A stretch of DNA of 64,000 bases from Pseudisothecium myosuroides (lineage: Eukaryota; Streptophyta; Bryopsida; Hypnales; Lembophyllaceae): NCBI GenBank assembly GCA_951799445.1, contig OX637296.1:15810001-15874000 (forward strand), read 5' to 3'. A program made the position numbers and the translations under genes. The notes below the pieces were generated by a model. That model was given only the letters and a program-made list of their open reading frames with translations. It was not told the DNA's origin and did not search any database. Of this stretch, positions 34,602 through 46,504 are shown one piece after another; position 1 is the stretch's first letter; every line of letters begins with the position of its first letter.

Positions 34602-35189
34602 TTGCCTTCTCAGGGAGGACAATCGGAGTCGGAGTTGACACGGTTTCAAAATTCCTTACCCGAAGATGAACGCTGGTGCAGAGGTTTGAAGATTGGTGGA
34701 GACTCTATTGTCGATTTGGACTTTGGATGGAATTGGAAAATGTATCACTCTGGCAGGCAAGCAGGTTTCTCGAGGCATTACAGTAGCTTCTTAGAAGTTG
34801 TATTTTTTGAAGAAGCACAAGTATTTCTATATGGGGATGATTCTTTCAAAACTATGGAAGCATTTGCTGATGCACCCCACCAGTCTGGCAAGGCTTTCAG
34901 AATACTCAAACTAGAGTGTTGGCACGTATCTGCAATCCCATTTGGCAAGTGTCTCTCGAGTGCGGTTCTTGGAATGAAGCTATTCAAGATCTCCACCTTT
35001 GTTTTGGAGTTTGGACCTTTGGTTGTCTCAATTGGAAGATGGGCAATAAGGTGGCTGCGGAGTTTATGGCTACAGTGCCTCCACATTCTTTGCATTCTCA
35101 AATCATTTGGATTCCAACCTCCTTATTTGGACAGTGGGAGGAAAAAAAATTGTGTTCTTTTGCACTTGCGCAAAGATAGTGCACTTTGA
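34602..35189 (+). pseudogene. Unidentified gene-like ORF, 195 codons
   Basis: An open frame just beyond the end of duplicated segment 2, in non-AT-rich sequence. It begins MPSQGGQSESELTRFQNSLP; the middle includes FSRHYSSFLEVVFFEEAQVF. A second frame overlaps its 3' half (34916-35179, including SWNEAIQDLHLCFGVW), which hints at a frameshift in an old coding sequence. I recognise no domain. It has no copy at the equivalent position of the other two segments, so it marks a unique junction. Confidence 0.3.
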
Positions 35190-35563
35190 GCAAGTGAGGA
35201 AGGTACAGACAAATTATTAATATTAGAATTCTCTTTGTGAGCTTGTATAACTTTAGTAGAAATCCTGGTTTGCAAATCTCAACCTTCAAATTTGCATTTT
35301 TGGATCCAAAATTATTCTAACCCCACCACAAAATGGCAAAGGTAGACATCCAAATATCCAATTGAAGGCTATTTTGAAATAGTAAACTAATTTTAAGAAA
35401 GTCAAAAACATTAATAATTAATGTCTACAACTACCATAAATACCTTCAGTCCAAATTCATACAAAATTTACATAAGACAACGCAAAAGTTATGAACAAAA
35501 AAGTACATGTGGAAGGCCAAGGGGAGTTAGGAGATAAAAAAAAAGGACTAGTATTTTTTGCAA
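35190..35563. other. AT-rich intergenic DNA
   Basis: Nothing recognisable between the ORF and the MITE. Confidence 0.5.
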
Positions 35564-36612
35564 GGGTCATTGCACGAAACACTTGTACTATTTTCTGTCA
35601 CACGATGCATGCTAATTAGTTTTTTGGCTATAATTTTTGCAATTTGGCTTCAAATGATTCAAAATTTATAGACAAGGTACTGATGACTATTACACACCTT
35701 ACATAATTTTTTGGAATTTTTAAAAAATGTTTTACTATTTAAAAATAGCCCCCGATAATATGTCACACTTGCCAATTTGGAGGGTTTTAGTACTATTTAG
35801 AGCCCATAAAAACGAATTTGGAGCAAAAATTTGGTAGAGATGGTCTTCTAGTAGACTTGTAGCTATTGTCCAAAGGAATTCTAAAAATAATCAATTTTGT
35901 GTCATGTAGAAGTCCACAAAGTGAGCTTCTTTCTGCTTGCATTTTAAAACACATAAAACATTATTTTGGTATTTTTTTGGTGAATGACCATCTTCATAGA
36001 GATTTTACAAATGGCCAAATTTATTTTATTTTATTTTATTTTATTTCCTATTTTTAACTAATTAAAAAATCAAAGTATCTACTTTCTTGAGATTTGGCAC
36101 TTTTCTAGTTCAGTCTCCAACTTAGAGAATTTTTCTATGCATTTCCTTTGATGGCGAATTTCATTAAAATGGCGGTATTCTATGTGCCATTTTCATACCA
36201 TGACATCTAGGACAAGTGTACATTTCTAACATCTAGGTCAGTTTTAGATTTCAGAAATCTAGAACATGCATATATATCAGACTGTGCAGTCTGAAAAATC
36301 TAGGATTGGTATAGATTTCAAATATCTAGGACAAGTGTAGATTTCAAAAATATAGTATTGATATAGATTTTGGTACAGAAAAATTAGTTCAGACTGTGCA
36401 GTTTGAACTGCTAAAAGTGCCAAATTAACGGAATACCGCCATTTTAATGAAATTGGCCATTTTTGTGGTTACCTTCATCTAAAATGTGTATACATTAGTC
36501 ATATTTTTAAAAAAATTTAGAATTTTTTTTTCTGTTTCTAAAGTATTCCAGAAAAAATCATGAGTACTATTCAAAACGCAACAAACTGGACAAGTGTTTT
36601 GTGCAATCACCC
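35564..36612. mobile_element. 4-bp-TSD MITE, copy B, with nested element
   Basis: The left end is GGGTCATTGCACGAAACAC; the right end on the other strand is GGGTGATTGCACAAAACAC. GCAA occurs on both sides (35560-35563 and 36613-36616). Without the nested 310-bp element it would be about 740 bp and colinear with copy A. A partial extra terminus follows the right end (GCAATCACCCTCC, 36613-36625). Confidence 0.85.
36151..36460. mobile_element. 310-bp MITE with 30-bp inverted ends, nested in copy B
   Basis: Positions 36151-36180 and 36431-36460 are inverted repeats with one mismatch; the core is TTCATTAAAATGGCGGTATT. The interior has four TCTAGGAC or TCTAGGTC-type motifs and two CAGACTGTGCAGTYTG near-palindromes (36277 and 36391). 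The host sequence is uninterrupted in copy A near 22520 (TTTCCTTTGGTGGTTACC). A TTTG duplication is possible. Confidence 0.85.
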
Positions 36613-36863
36613 GCAATCACCCTCCAATTAATATAGCAAAAATTATACTTGAAGTTGTTTCTTATCAGAAAGACTTTGAGGATAGTTCTAAGGTTTAGGA
36701 TTTTTAAATGAATGTATTTGTTTGGTTGCATTGATACATTTGTAAATTGTAAATAGAAAATATTTAATCATTATGTTTCTAGTAATGAAATGATGATTAA
36801 TTAGTTAAAAGGAAATTTATTTCATGGATATAATAGTCACTATTAGCAAAAACAACAATAATT

Positions 36864-37423
36864 GGGTCATTGCAAAAACACCGGTACCGTGGGACTTTGT
36901 CACAAAGGAAGTGCCAAAGCTTTTTTTTGCAATAACTTCTAAAGTTTGACTTGCATGAAGTTAAAATTTTTATTGGAGATATCCGTCTTGAGTGTATTAT
37001 ATCTTATATTTTTCAAAAAAATGATTTTATGTCCTCTACTTTCATGCAAACAAGGCTACCTTGTGCGAGCAATTTTGAATATTAAAAATGGTTTCAAGAT
37101 CAATCTTTTATTGAAATCTCTTTATTATAATGTCTTTCCAAATGGAAAATTTTTAGTTTCTTTAAAGACTGTTTTTTCCATTTTTTATAAATTAAAATGT
37201 CAAAGTATCTATTTTCTTGCAATTCTTCACTTTTCTAGTTCTCCTACTTAGAATTATTTTTTCTTTCATGGGCTACCTTCTTCTTACAACTTACAAGTGT
37301 GTACATTTTTCATATTTTTTATATTTTTTCAAAAATATTTTTCTATATTTATAGCACTCTCAAAAAAATGGATGAAAATGGCCAAAGTAGAACAAAAACA
37401 TCAAGTCTTTCTTGCAACAACCC
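36864..37423. mobile_element. 4-bp-TSD MITE, copy D
   Basis: The left end GGGTCATTGCAAAAACACC and the right end on the other strand GGGTTGTTGCAAGAAAGAC, with AATT on both sides (36860-36863 and 37424-37427). The interior is a different subtype from copies A to C: it shares ATTTTATGTCCTCTAC and CTTTCCAAATG landmarks with the hairpin at 3886-4936. Confidence 0.8.
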
Positions 37424-37427
37424 AATT

Positions 37428-38370
37428 ATGAAGTTTTCTTTGGAAGGCAACTTCCAAAGTTTCAAGAAAAAATAGAGGCTAAATTGACAATGCATGTTGC
37501 ATATTTGAACGTTCTTACTCCTTGGATTAATAGTTTTTAGTGCCATATCAAAGTTATAATAGTTTTACTCTATTTTAGTATATTACAACCCCAATTATTT
37601 TAAAATCAAATATAAACTATTTAAATCCTATTGAATTTGTATTATTCAACTACCAACTCTTATTATTAACCCGGAAGTGCCCAAGCCTTTCCAAGTGTGT
37701 TTTTCCTATGAAAAAAAAGCACAGGCTTGTAGTTATCATGTCCAATGAAGCAAATTGTTTTTTTTTCAAAATCTAATTGTATAGATTTTTAAATAGCTCG
37801 CTTACTAGTATGCATCCCAATTTTGAGTGTAAAATTGCATAGGATTTGTGAGATTATAACAAGAAAAATGTACATATCCTATTTTTAATACATATGCTGC
37901 TCCTCCCCTACAATGTTTGAGAAACTTGCATATAAGAGTTTTCTAGGATTGAAGGTGATATGAACAACTAGAAATTGTGTTAGCACATTAAAATGAAATT
38001 CCAAAAATCTTAAATTCAAATGAAGAGCTTTCAAACTCATTATACAATCCACCTTGCAATTGTTGCAATGCAATTTATTTTTATATTAAGTAGAAATCTC
38101 AAATAACTCCAAATCAACAATTGCATGTTTAAATTTTCAGTGATGAAAATCATGAAAATCACTTTACTCTTTCCATTGGGATCATTTTTAAAGCAAACGG
38201 ATAAGTACAATTTTTTAGTTCTCAAATCAAGTGAATTTGGCAAGCTTTGTTCAAATTTAGGAAATCAAGTAAAATTTGTAAGCTTTATACTTCCACTAAT
38301 AGTACATATATATGCCTTTCAAGACCTTTCAAAAATCAAAGATTTATCTTTTTCAGTAGAAAATAAAAGC
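37428..38370. other. AT-rich intergenic DNA
   Basis: No supported gene. The frames at 37885-38073 and 38125-38415 are low-complexity and unconserved. Confidence 0.5.
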
Positions 38371-39099
38371 GGGTCGTTGCAAAAAAGAGTAGTACTGATT
38401 ATTTGTCACAAGTAGAGTGCCAGAGCATTCTTTTGCAATAATTTTTGGTGTACAACTCATATGCACTTGAAATTTTTATTAAAAATGATTGTCTTGAATG
38501 TAATCACATCCCATATTTTTCAAAAAATTAAAAAAATCATTTTATATTTAAAACTCAGTTTAATTAATTTGTTACGTTTTCAATTTTTGAGGTTTTAGGA
38601 AAAAGGAGTATCCAAAATTAATAATCTAGAGCTGAAATTTTAGTGGGTTGTTCCCACAATAGGTGGGCATGTTCATCTTAAGAGGTGTTTGAAAATATGT
38701 TATTTTATATCCTTCACATTTGTACAAATAGGACTCCCTATGCACATTTTTGAATATTGAAGATGGTTTCAAGATCATTTTTTAATAAAATTGTCTTCTT
38801 CACGAAGTCCTCTCAAATGGCCAATTTTTAGTTTCTTTGTAAAATTTTTTTCCTATTTTTTCCTACCAACTATCGATAATTAATATGTCAAAGTATTTAT
38901 TTTCTTCAACATTTCAACTCACTCTTTTTCATGAATGACTTTTGACCTAGATTTTTTTAAGGTTTGAAGATTTTGGAATATGCTATTTTTAGTATTATAC
39001 TATTTTTTTTTCTTTTCTTTATTCATTTTTAAATGCTCATAATATTGGGAATACTAGCCAAAGTAGAACAGGAATGAACATTCTTTTTTGCAACCATCC
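38371..39099. mobile_element. 4-bp-TSD MITE, copy G
   Basis: The left end GGGTCGTTGCAAAAAAGAG and the right end on the other strand GGATGGTTGCAAAAAAGAA. The flanks AAGC and AAAC agree at 3 of 4 bases. The interior is of the same subtype as copy D. Confidence 0.7.
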
Positions 39100-40418
39100 A
39101 AACCTCCAATAGATAACTTTCAATATTGTCTATAAAAAAATTTAAAATGGTCAAAGGAATTTAATAGCCCACACTAGAACAAGCCTGAAATTTTGGACCA
39201 ACCATATATAGTTGGTTAGGCAGTTAGAGATTAATATCCAATTATTTAGCACATGCTAAAGAATTCAAATTATTTTTACATTATGTTTTGATGATAAGAC
39301 TCCGTGATTGAAAATGAATGATTCATAGTCTAATTTGGTTTGGATTTGTTGGGTTGAGGATACATTTATTTGCAAAGGAAAAAAAGTACCCTACGTGAAG
39401 GTCAGATTCGGACATAAATTAAGTATGTTTTGGGATGTCCTTATAATGAATAATTAGGATCTTTTTCTTAAACCTTAAGTTAAAAGAAATTTATTATTTA
39501 TTGATTATCTTTAAATGCTACTATATAAATTTGGATTTATAAAATGGAAAAGATGCCAGTTGAAATGTTTGGAAAACAACTATTATAACATCATTTTGGT
39601 CTTCAATACGTATGTGGGCTCCATATTGTAATTGAATGGCATTAAATCACTACAAGAAAATGAAGGTTTTTTTACTACAAGAACCATTGTTATTTTAGTT
39701 GAATGGGACATTTGCAACAAGTGTAAATTTGGGTACTTAGAGTCATTGATTGTGAATAAATCATTCTTGGAAATGTAGTCATAAAGGACAATAAGAGGTG
39801 ATTTCCATTCGATAGCCTAGGTAAAAACTTTGTTGATATACTCTTCTTATGTGGTTGCTAATGTGGCATTCACTACCATGTAAACTTGGCCACTCAATCG
39901 CTTCATTGCATGACTAGATTCATTTGGCACTGTTGCAACTCATAAAAGTTGTATTGCGTGACTAGGTAGCTACTGTTGCGACTTGTGCAAAGTTGTATGT
40001 GGCAAAATTCTATTCATTGTTAAAGAATCTAAATTACCGCTAATTATTTGAAAAAATGATTATAGCCCAAATCTACTACAACTATCAATCTTTCTTTAGA
40101 ACTACTACAAACTACCATGGGATCCACCGCTTACACCACCCAATTTCAAGCCAAAGACCTCATGCTTGTCATCCAATGCGCCACTTCTAGTCCCAACCAA
40201 TGCGCCACTTCTAGTCTTATTTGTTCAAGGAATATGTTCTTATTCTTATTGTTATTTATAAATGCCGTCATCCAAAATTTGAACGTTTTAGAAATTATTA
40301 CAATAAACTTTGATGGTTATTTTCTCCCTCGTAAGATGTCTATTTTTAATAATAATTTATTGGAAAAGTTGCGTCTTGAATTCTAGTTTTTGTGTTAAAT
40401 GATTTCTTCGCAGTCTAA
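39100..40418. other. Intergenic DNA with a lone CACTA-like end
   Basis: CACTACAAGAAAA at 39648-39660 is an exact plant CACTA-type terminus, but I find no opposite end within the window, so it is a solo remnant or chance. The frame at 40117-40386 has no recognisable content. Nothing else is seen. Confidence 0.45.
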
Positions 40419-41131
40419 GGTGATTGAAAGAAACTCCTATACTATTTTCTATCACCCATGTGTGGTGATTTGTCATGAATATGTTAACTATAAATCTTGA
40501 ATCATTTGAAGCCACAATGGAAAGGTCATTACCAAAAAACAAATATACACCTTGTCTAATTTTTTTGCAACTTTCAAAAATATTTTATTATCCAATAAGA
40601 GCCCTCAATTTTATGTCACACTTATGAATTTGAATTTTTAGAACTGTTTAATATTGGAAAAAAAAATTTGGAGTTAGAATTTGGAAAAGATAGTCTTCTA
40701 GTATACTTGGAGCTACTATCTAAAGGCATCCTAAAAATAGTTAATTTTATGTGTTATGAAAGTCTACAAAGTGAGCTTATGTGAGCTTGCATTTCTAAGC
40801 ATGTAAAATATTATTTTAGTGGTTCTTTTGGTGAATGATCATTTCTATAGAATTCTACAAATGGATTATTTTTTTATTTTTTTCCTATTATTAACTAATG
40901 AAAACATTGAAATATCTTTTTTTTTCGAGATTTGGCACTTTTCTAGTTCTCTTACTTGGAAAACTTTACTATGCTTTTTTTTTTGGTGGTTACCTTCATC
41001 TTAAAGGTGTATACATTGGCAACATTCTTAAAAAAATTTAAAAATTTATTTCCTAATTTTAAAGTATACCAAAAAAAATCATAAATATTGTCAAACGCAA
41101 TAAAATCAGTAGTTGTTTTTTACAATCATCT
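40419..41131. mobile_element. 4-bp-TSD MITE, copy E
   Basis: The left end GGTGATTGAAAGAAACTCC and the right end on the other strand GATGATTGTAAAAAACAAC. TCTAA occurs just before the left end (40414) and just after the right end (41132). The interior is colinear with copies A, B and C but more diverged. Confidence 0.7.
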
Positions 41132-41477
41132 TCTAATATATAAAGACTTTTTGATAAACATTTTAATAGAAGGATATTCAACCAAAGATCACTTTTCTAT
41201 TGTAAAGTTTTAAAATATTTTATAAATTTTTCAAAAATAAAATAAAATATTCTCAATTTATTATTTATTACAATTAAAAAAATTCTTATTAAGGTATTTT
41301 TGACTTTTAAAATGCCTATAACCTTCTCTTGATTTGGAAGATTGCAAAAAATATTATAAAATGAAACTAAAGGATATTTTGAACTTGATGTATGAGTAAA
41401 AGTTGTACATTATGAATTTTAGATTCTATCCATGTAATTAGATCTATAATTGCAATACCACTATTTTTCTGTAAAAT
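41132..41477. other. AT-rich intergenic DNA
   Basis: A faint copy of the ATTAGATCTATAATTGCAATA-type landmark of the large dispersed repeat is near 41440. Otherwise nothing is seen. Confidence 0.4.
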
Positions 41478-41481
41478 TTAA

Positions 41482-42408
41482 CCCCTAAAGGCCCAAGGCT
41501 TTTTTTCTGCCAAAAAACACTCAAAACTGCCATTTCTATAGCAAGGAGTAAAAAAATTTGAAAAATATTTTATTGCACATCTAATTGTAGGATCTTACAC
41601 CTAACTACTATGAGAATGTGTGGAAAAAATTTCAGAATTTTTGACCGCTTAGAATGCAAGATATCTGCGTTTGAAGTGGAAAAAACAAGTATTTCAGCAC
41701 ATTGCGGGACTAGACTTTTTTACTTTAAACATTTTTAACTTAAAATTTTTGCACTACAGAGTTTTGAGCCTCAAATCTTTATAGTGGAGAATTGAGTTGA
41801 GAGTCTAGGGAAAAAAAATTATTAAAAAAAACTTAATTATCATTCCTAAGAAATTTATTAAGTAGAAGTAGTTACGAGATAGAAGGAAAATCTAAAATAT
41901 TAATATATTTTAGATGGAATTAAATTACACTAATCCCAATGGTGAGATTTAGTTCTAGCAAGTAAACTAAACAATGAGATTTTTTTTTTGAAAAGTTGCA
42001 AAAATAGCATTTAGAAATGAATCCTACAAGAATTTTTTCAAGAAGATGCTCTAACTGCCCGAAAAACAAGAATGTCCATAACTTTCTCATAACAAATCCA
42101 AATGAAATGAATCAAATCTTTCCAGATAAACAAAAATATAATCTATGAGAAAAAAAATAATAATAAAAAATTCAATTTTTTGCCAATTTTTTTTGCTGCC
42201 CAGATTGCCCAGTTACAAAAAAAAGTAACATATTTGGCCATAACTTTTGACTCCTATTTCCAAATGTCCTGAAATTTAGTGCATATGAAAGATATTCCTT
42301 GCGCCCACCTTCTATTAAAATTTCAACTTAAAATATGGAAATCTCTAGTCACACATACCTGCCCAAAATTTCTATACAACCAAAAAGCGCATGCCGGTCC
42401 TTTAGGGG
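41482..42408. mobile_element. TTAA-flanked piggyBac-like MITE, copy b
   Basis: A 927-bp element flanked by TTAA (41478-41481 and 42409-42412), with the same termini as copy a (CCCCTAAAGGCCC and, inverted, CCCCTAAAGGACCGGC). It is colinear and nearly identical to 2423-3357. No coding capacity. Confidence 0.87.
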
Positions 42409-42412
42409 TTAA

Positions 42413-44034
42413 AGCTTAAATTAAAAATTATTTTGTATTTCAATCTATGCATGAGATTTGTTGTGATGACTTAAAATAAAATATTCTAAGTATAGCAATT
42501 TTTAGAGATTTATTGATTGCTAAATTTCATCAGTTCCTTTCTTCAAGAAAACTTTTGAATTGTTTGAATTAAAATCTTAGAAATTTTCAGTAAATCACTC
42601 TGAGTTAAAATGAGGCATAAACTTATTAGCAATCATCTCCAATCTAAATTTGATCATATATTCATACATGCATAAAGCTATCTTGCCACAAAATTTTGTA
42701 GTAATTTTTTACTTGTGAAAAATGCATGATGGAGACAAGGAAAGAAAACAAATTCAGTTTTTTATATAAGACAAAAAATGAGGGCTTAGGCAATTAGAAG
42801 GTAAGTACCCTTTTTTATACATCATACTCAAAATTTAACCCCTAATAAGTCTCTAAGAAATCATTTTTCAGCCGCTGCGTTTTTTTAAGACAGCCCAAGC
42901 TCAAAAACATAAAATTTTAAATAAATTAAAATTATTTTCAAATAGAAAATCAAGTCTACTTTCCAACCCAACTTGAATCAAGTCAATCCAAGGTAAACTC
43001 CACCTATAAATATTTTTTTGAAAAAATACCTTTACATTGTCAAATTTTTAAAAAAATTGTATTTCGAAAACTTAATGTTGTTCATTTCGTTAAATCTTTT
43101 TGTTAATTTGTTTTGAAGATGAAAAATTCAATCCTAACTCCTAAGCAATATCACCAAATTTTGAATTCTAAAAATGTAGAATGTAATTTTGATGAAAATT
43201 TCAAACTAATTATGTCTAAATTTTTGGAAACTTCACCATGTGGATAAACGTTAAACATCTTTTTTTTCTTTTAGGAAATAAACTTCATAAAAGTTATAAA
43301 AGTAACATTTTATAATACATCTATAGTAAATTTTGTTCTTATCTCTTACTCATATCTAAGGATGTTGCAACAATAATATAAAAAAAATTCCAAAAAATTC
43401 TAAAAAGTTTTTAAATGTGTACTATTTTGAAAAGATTCTAAAGATTCCCAAAATATTCCATTTTATAAGAATTAAATTATTTTTGATATTTTTTTGTGGT
43501 AAAGTTATTTTTTTATTGACCTCTTTTTGACATTTACAAAAATTGATCATTCTATTAAACTTGCTGGATTTTTTCATTTTGCAATTGCAATCATTTTCTA
43601 GTCAAATTCAACTTTTGTGCAACTACAGTTGTAGTCTTTTTAGTTTAAAGTAGGTTCTTTGTGGTTGTAGATTGACAAGGTGGATTGTACAGAGTGTAGA
43701 CTTGTCTACATTGACAATTGTAATGAATACTACATGGAGAATAGCTCACAATAATTCTAAATTTGAACTCTATTACACTACTGTAATCCTATACTTCATT
43801 CTACAACCGCTTTGTGATTAAAACAATGTATAGGTAAATCTTGGTGCTAATAACAATGGGTACAGTTGTAAAATCATATAAAACACTTAGTTGTCAGTGT
43901 TTAACTGGTTGTGTCAAACAATTTGTTTTTAGTGTAGGTAGTTTGAAGTTTAATTTCTACTATGATTTTGAAGATTGGCTAAGAAATTTTTCAAATAACA
44001 AATTTACGCCTTGTACATGTAACCAAAGAGTATT
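42413..44034. other. AT-rich intergenic DNA
   Basis: No gene. A second CCCCTAATAAG motif after TTAA occurs near 42836 without a partner end. Confidence 0.45.
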
Positions 44035-44479
44035 TTGTAGGAATTTTGAAAAAGCATTGAAAAAAAATTGGCTAACCAAGAGTCTCTTCAAATTTAAAAA
44101 AATTAGTAGTTTTTGTTTTATTTTATTTTTTGGATATTTTTGATATTTTGTGCACATACAAAGTTAATATGAAAGCATCTAAATATGTTTTTTCTTAGTT
44201 AATCTAGCTTATATTTGTATAAATTTGGAGAGAAAAATTTAAAATTTGAATTTTTAGAAAAATTAGTATAATGTTTTGTAATATTTTAATAAATTTTCAC
44301 ATAAGTATAATTACTTTTTTCCAAAAGCTCATAGTACAATTTCATTTGAAACAAATCACAAGAGTTTCTTGCAATGCTCCTAAAATTGGTTGATAATATT
44401 TTACTCACCAAGTTTTATTTTTTATTTTTTGATAAATTAAATTATTTTATATAGTTTTACATGTTTGATGATTTTTTCA

Positions 44480-44522
<43 letters not shown>

Positions 44523-45060
44523 TGTTTTAGAATTAATTTGAAGGTAAGTTCTTAAAACTTAATATTTATTAATTTTCTATCAATATTACTCTCAAATTAA
44601 TTTATGATTTTTTAGGCACATGAATCTAAAAAGGATGTCCATTCTTTTGACTACATATTTAATTCATCATTTGTACATAATAAATGTGTCAATCGTTTGA
44701 ATGTTTAAAAGTGTTTTAAAAATTGTAATTCGTGAAAAACTAATAAATGATCAAATTGCATAATTTTTTTGTTTAAACTAAAAATAGTAAAAAATGTATA
44801 CTATAGCATCTCCAACTTTTGTACAATAATTACCAAATTTCGTACATACAAAACAAAATTCAAAGTTTCAAGTGGGGTTACATAATTTATTGTTTGGTAT
44901 TGAAGATATAGTAGTTGAATTAGGCTAATTTGGGGCTAATGAACAAAAAAAACTTGTACCTAGTGAAGGATAGTCTAGAACTTTATTTTCAAAAAATGAT
45001 GTTGCTTCAAAATCAAAACTTTAGACAAACTTATTATCAAACTTTAAATATTTTCAAGAT
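44035..45060 (+). repeat. Dispersed repeat, second copy of 24905-25930
   Basis: Colinear with 24905-25930. It contains a (TA)18 microsatellite absent from the other copy. It continues without a break into the large dispersed repeat that follows, whereas the other copy is separated from it by a TTAA-type element. Confidence 0.75.
44484..44519. repeat. (TA)18 microsatellite
   Basis: Uninterrupted TA dinucleotides. Confidence 0.95.
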
Positions 45061-45830
45061 TAATTGTTCAAACTAAAAGTAGAGTTGGCGACAAAAAGAT
45101 CCATAATATTCTTCATTGAGACACTTCCCCATATAGGCAATATTTAATGAAATTATACAACTAATTAGTAACTATATAATTATTCTAAAAGCTCTAAAAG
45201 AAAGACAAAAGATATTCAAATTTGAGGCATATAAACAAAGAGAAATAATAGTAAAAAATTTAGAAATAATAAATTAAAATGATAGTTAGAAGGCTTTGGA
45301 AGTTGTTTTAAATTCCCTACCAATCAACTACCAATTTCATACTAATTCATCTTTAATCTACAAGACGCTTGCTTAATTTGAGGTACTTTTGAGTTCAAAA
45401 GAACACTCTAGAATCAAATCAATGTGGATTAGTATGACACATTCTTTGAGAATTATAGGTGCAAAATTGTGCTTATTGGGATTAAAAGGATGGTAGGACA
45501 ATTGCTTACATTTCAAATTTTAATACATTATTTTCTTCCTCCTAGGTGATTGCAAGAAAAACTTGTCCTACTTTGCGTCACATCCTGGGTGCTTATTTGT
45601 TTTTTGGCCATAACTTTTGCGTTCTAGCTCCAAATGACTCAAGATTTATAAACAAGGTACTCATGACTTTTATACTGTACTTTGATTTTTTTTTTTTAAT
45701 TTTCAAAAAGAATTTGCTACCAAAAAATAGACCCGGATTTTATGTCACATTTGCCAATCTGGGCCAAAATATGAAACTCTTGTATTATACGCAAGGGTCA
45801 TCAGCATTAAAATGGTTTAGAAGATGGCTT
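45061..45830 (-). repeat. Large dispersed repeat, partial copy, with MITE end
   Basis: Same orientation as 26930-29112 and matching about 27470-28180 of it: GACAAAAAGATCCATA, CACTTCCCC, ATTTGAGG and TTCTTCCTCCTAGG landmarks in order. A 4-bp-TSD family terminus (GGTGATTGCAAGAAAAAC) starts at 45546. The frame at 45546-45836 is the same pseudo-ORF seen in other repeat copies. Confidence 0.7.
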
Positions 45831-46500
45831 TTGTAAAAATTACATCAAATTAAAAAGACTTAAAATTTTTGTAAAGACCAAATGAAAAAAAACAAAATGT
45901 AAGAAAATGTTGAATTGCATTCTTGCATATTTATTAAGAAAAAACCTCACAGTATATATGTATATAAAGAATTAAAACACCTATGTATAGTGTTTTATAA
46001 TCCATACAAAATTTTTCCTTCAATCAAAATTAAAATTCATTTGCAGTGTTTTATTTTTGATGAAAAAATTAAATTTTTATTAAAAAAGCCCCTAAAGTTG
46101 GGTAGCTTGTCTCATGATACATGTATAAAAAATTCATACTATTAGTTTTTTAATGCTATTATTGTTCTAAAAGAATATTCATTTCATGTATATAATTACA
46201 TTTTTGGATTCCATGTTAAAAAGGCTATAAGAAGTTTTAACATTAAAACAAATTATATTCCTTGAGATTGGACTAAAATGAATTATAAGTGATTATAATC
46301 AGGGCCATATAATATAGGAGTTGTATATTTTAGAATCTTGGAGGGCTTTAAAACTATTTAGTATTCAAAAAAACAAATTTCAAGCTGAAATTCGGAGAGA
46401 ATGGGGCAAATGCACATTATGGTGGCTCATTTTTGGAAAAAAACACGCATTTTTGGTTCATTTTTGGCCAAAAGAGGTTACAATTTTCTTTTGTTGTGCT
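45831..46500. other. AT-rich intergenic DNA
   Basis: No supported gene; the frame at 45915-46145 is low-complexity. A repeat fragment with GCTGAAATTC lies near 46384. Confidence 0.4.
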
Positions 46501-46504
46501 TTAA

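Noticed and set aside
20452..45836. A recurring reading frame with FFGNxFCVLAPNDSRFINKV in several repeat copies (20452-20667 minus, 22623-22844 minus, 45546-45836 plus)
   Set aside because: It coincides with the conserved terminal part of the dispersed repeat in every case, has no start context or extension, and is broken in other copies. Shared repeat ancestry explains the shared peptide.
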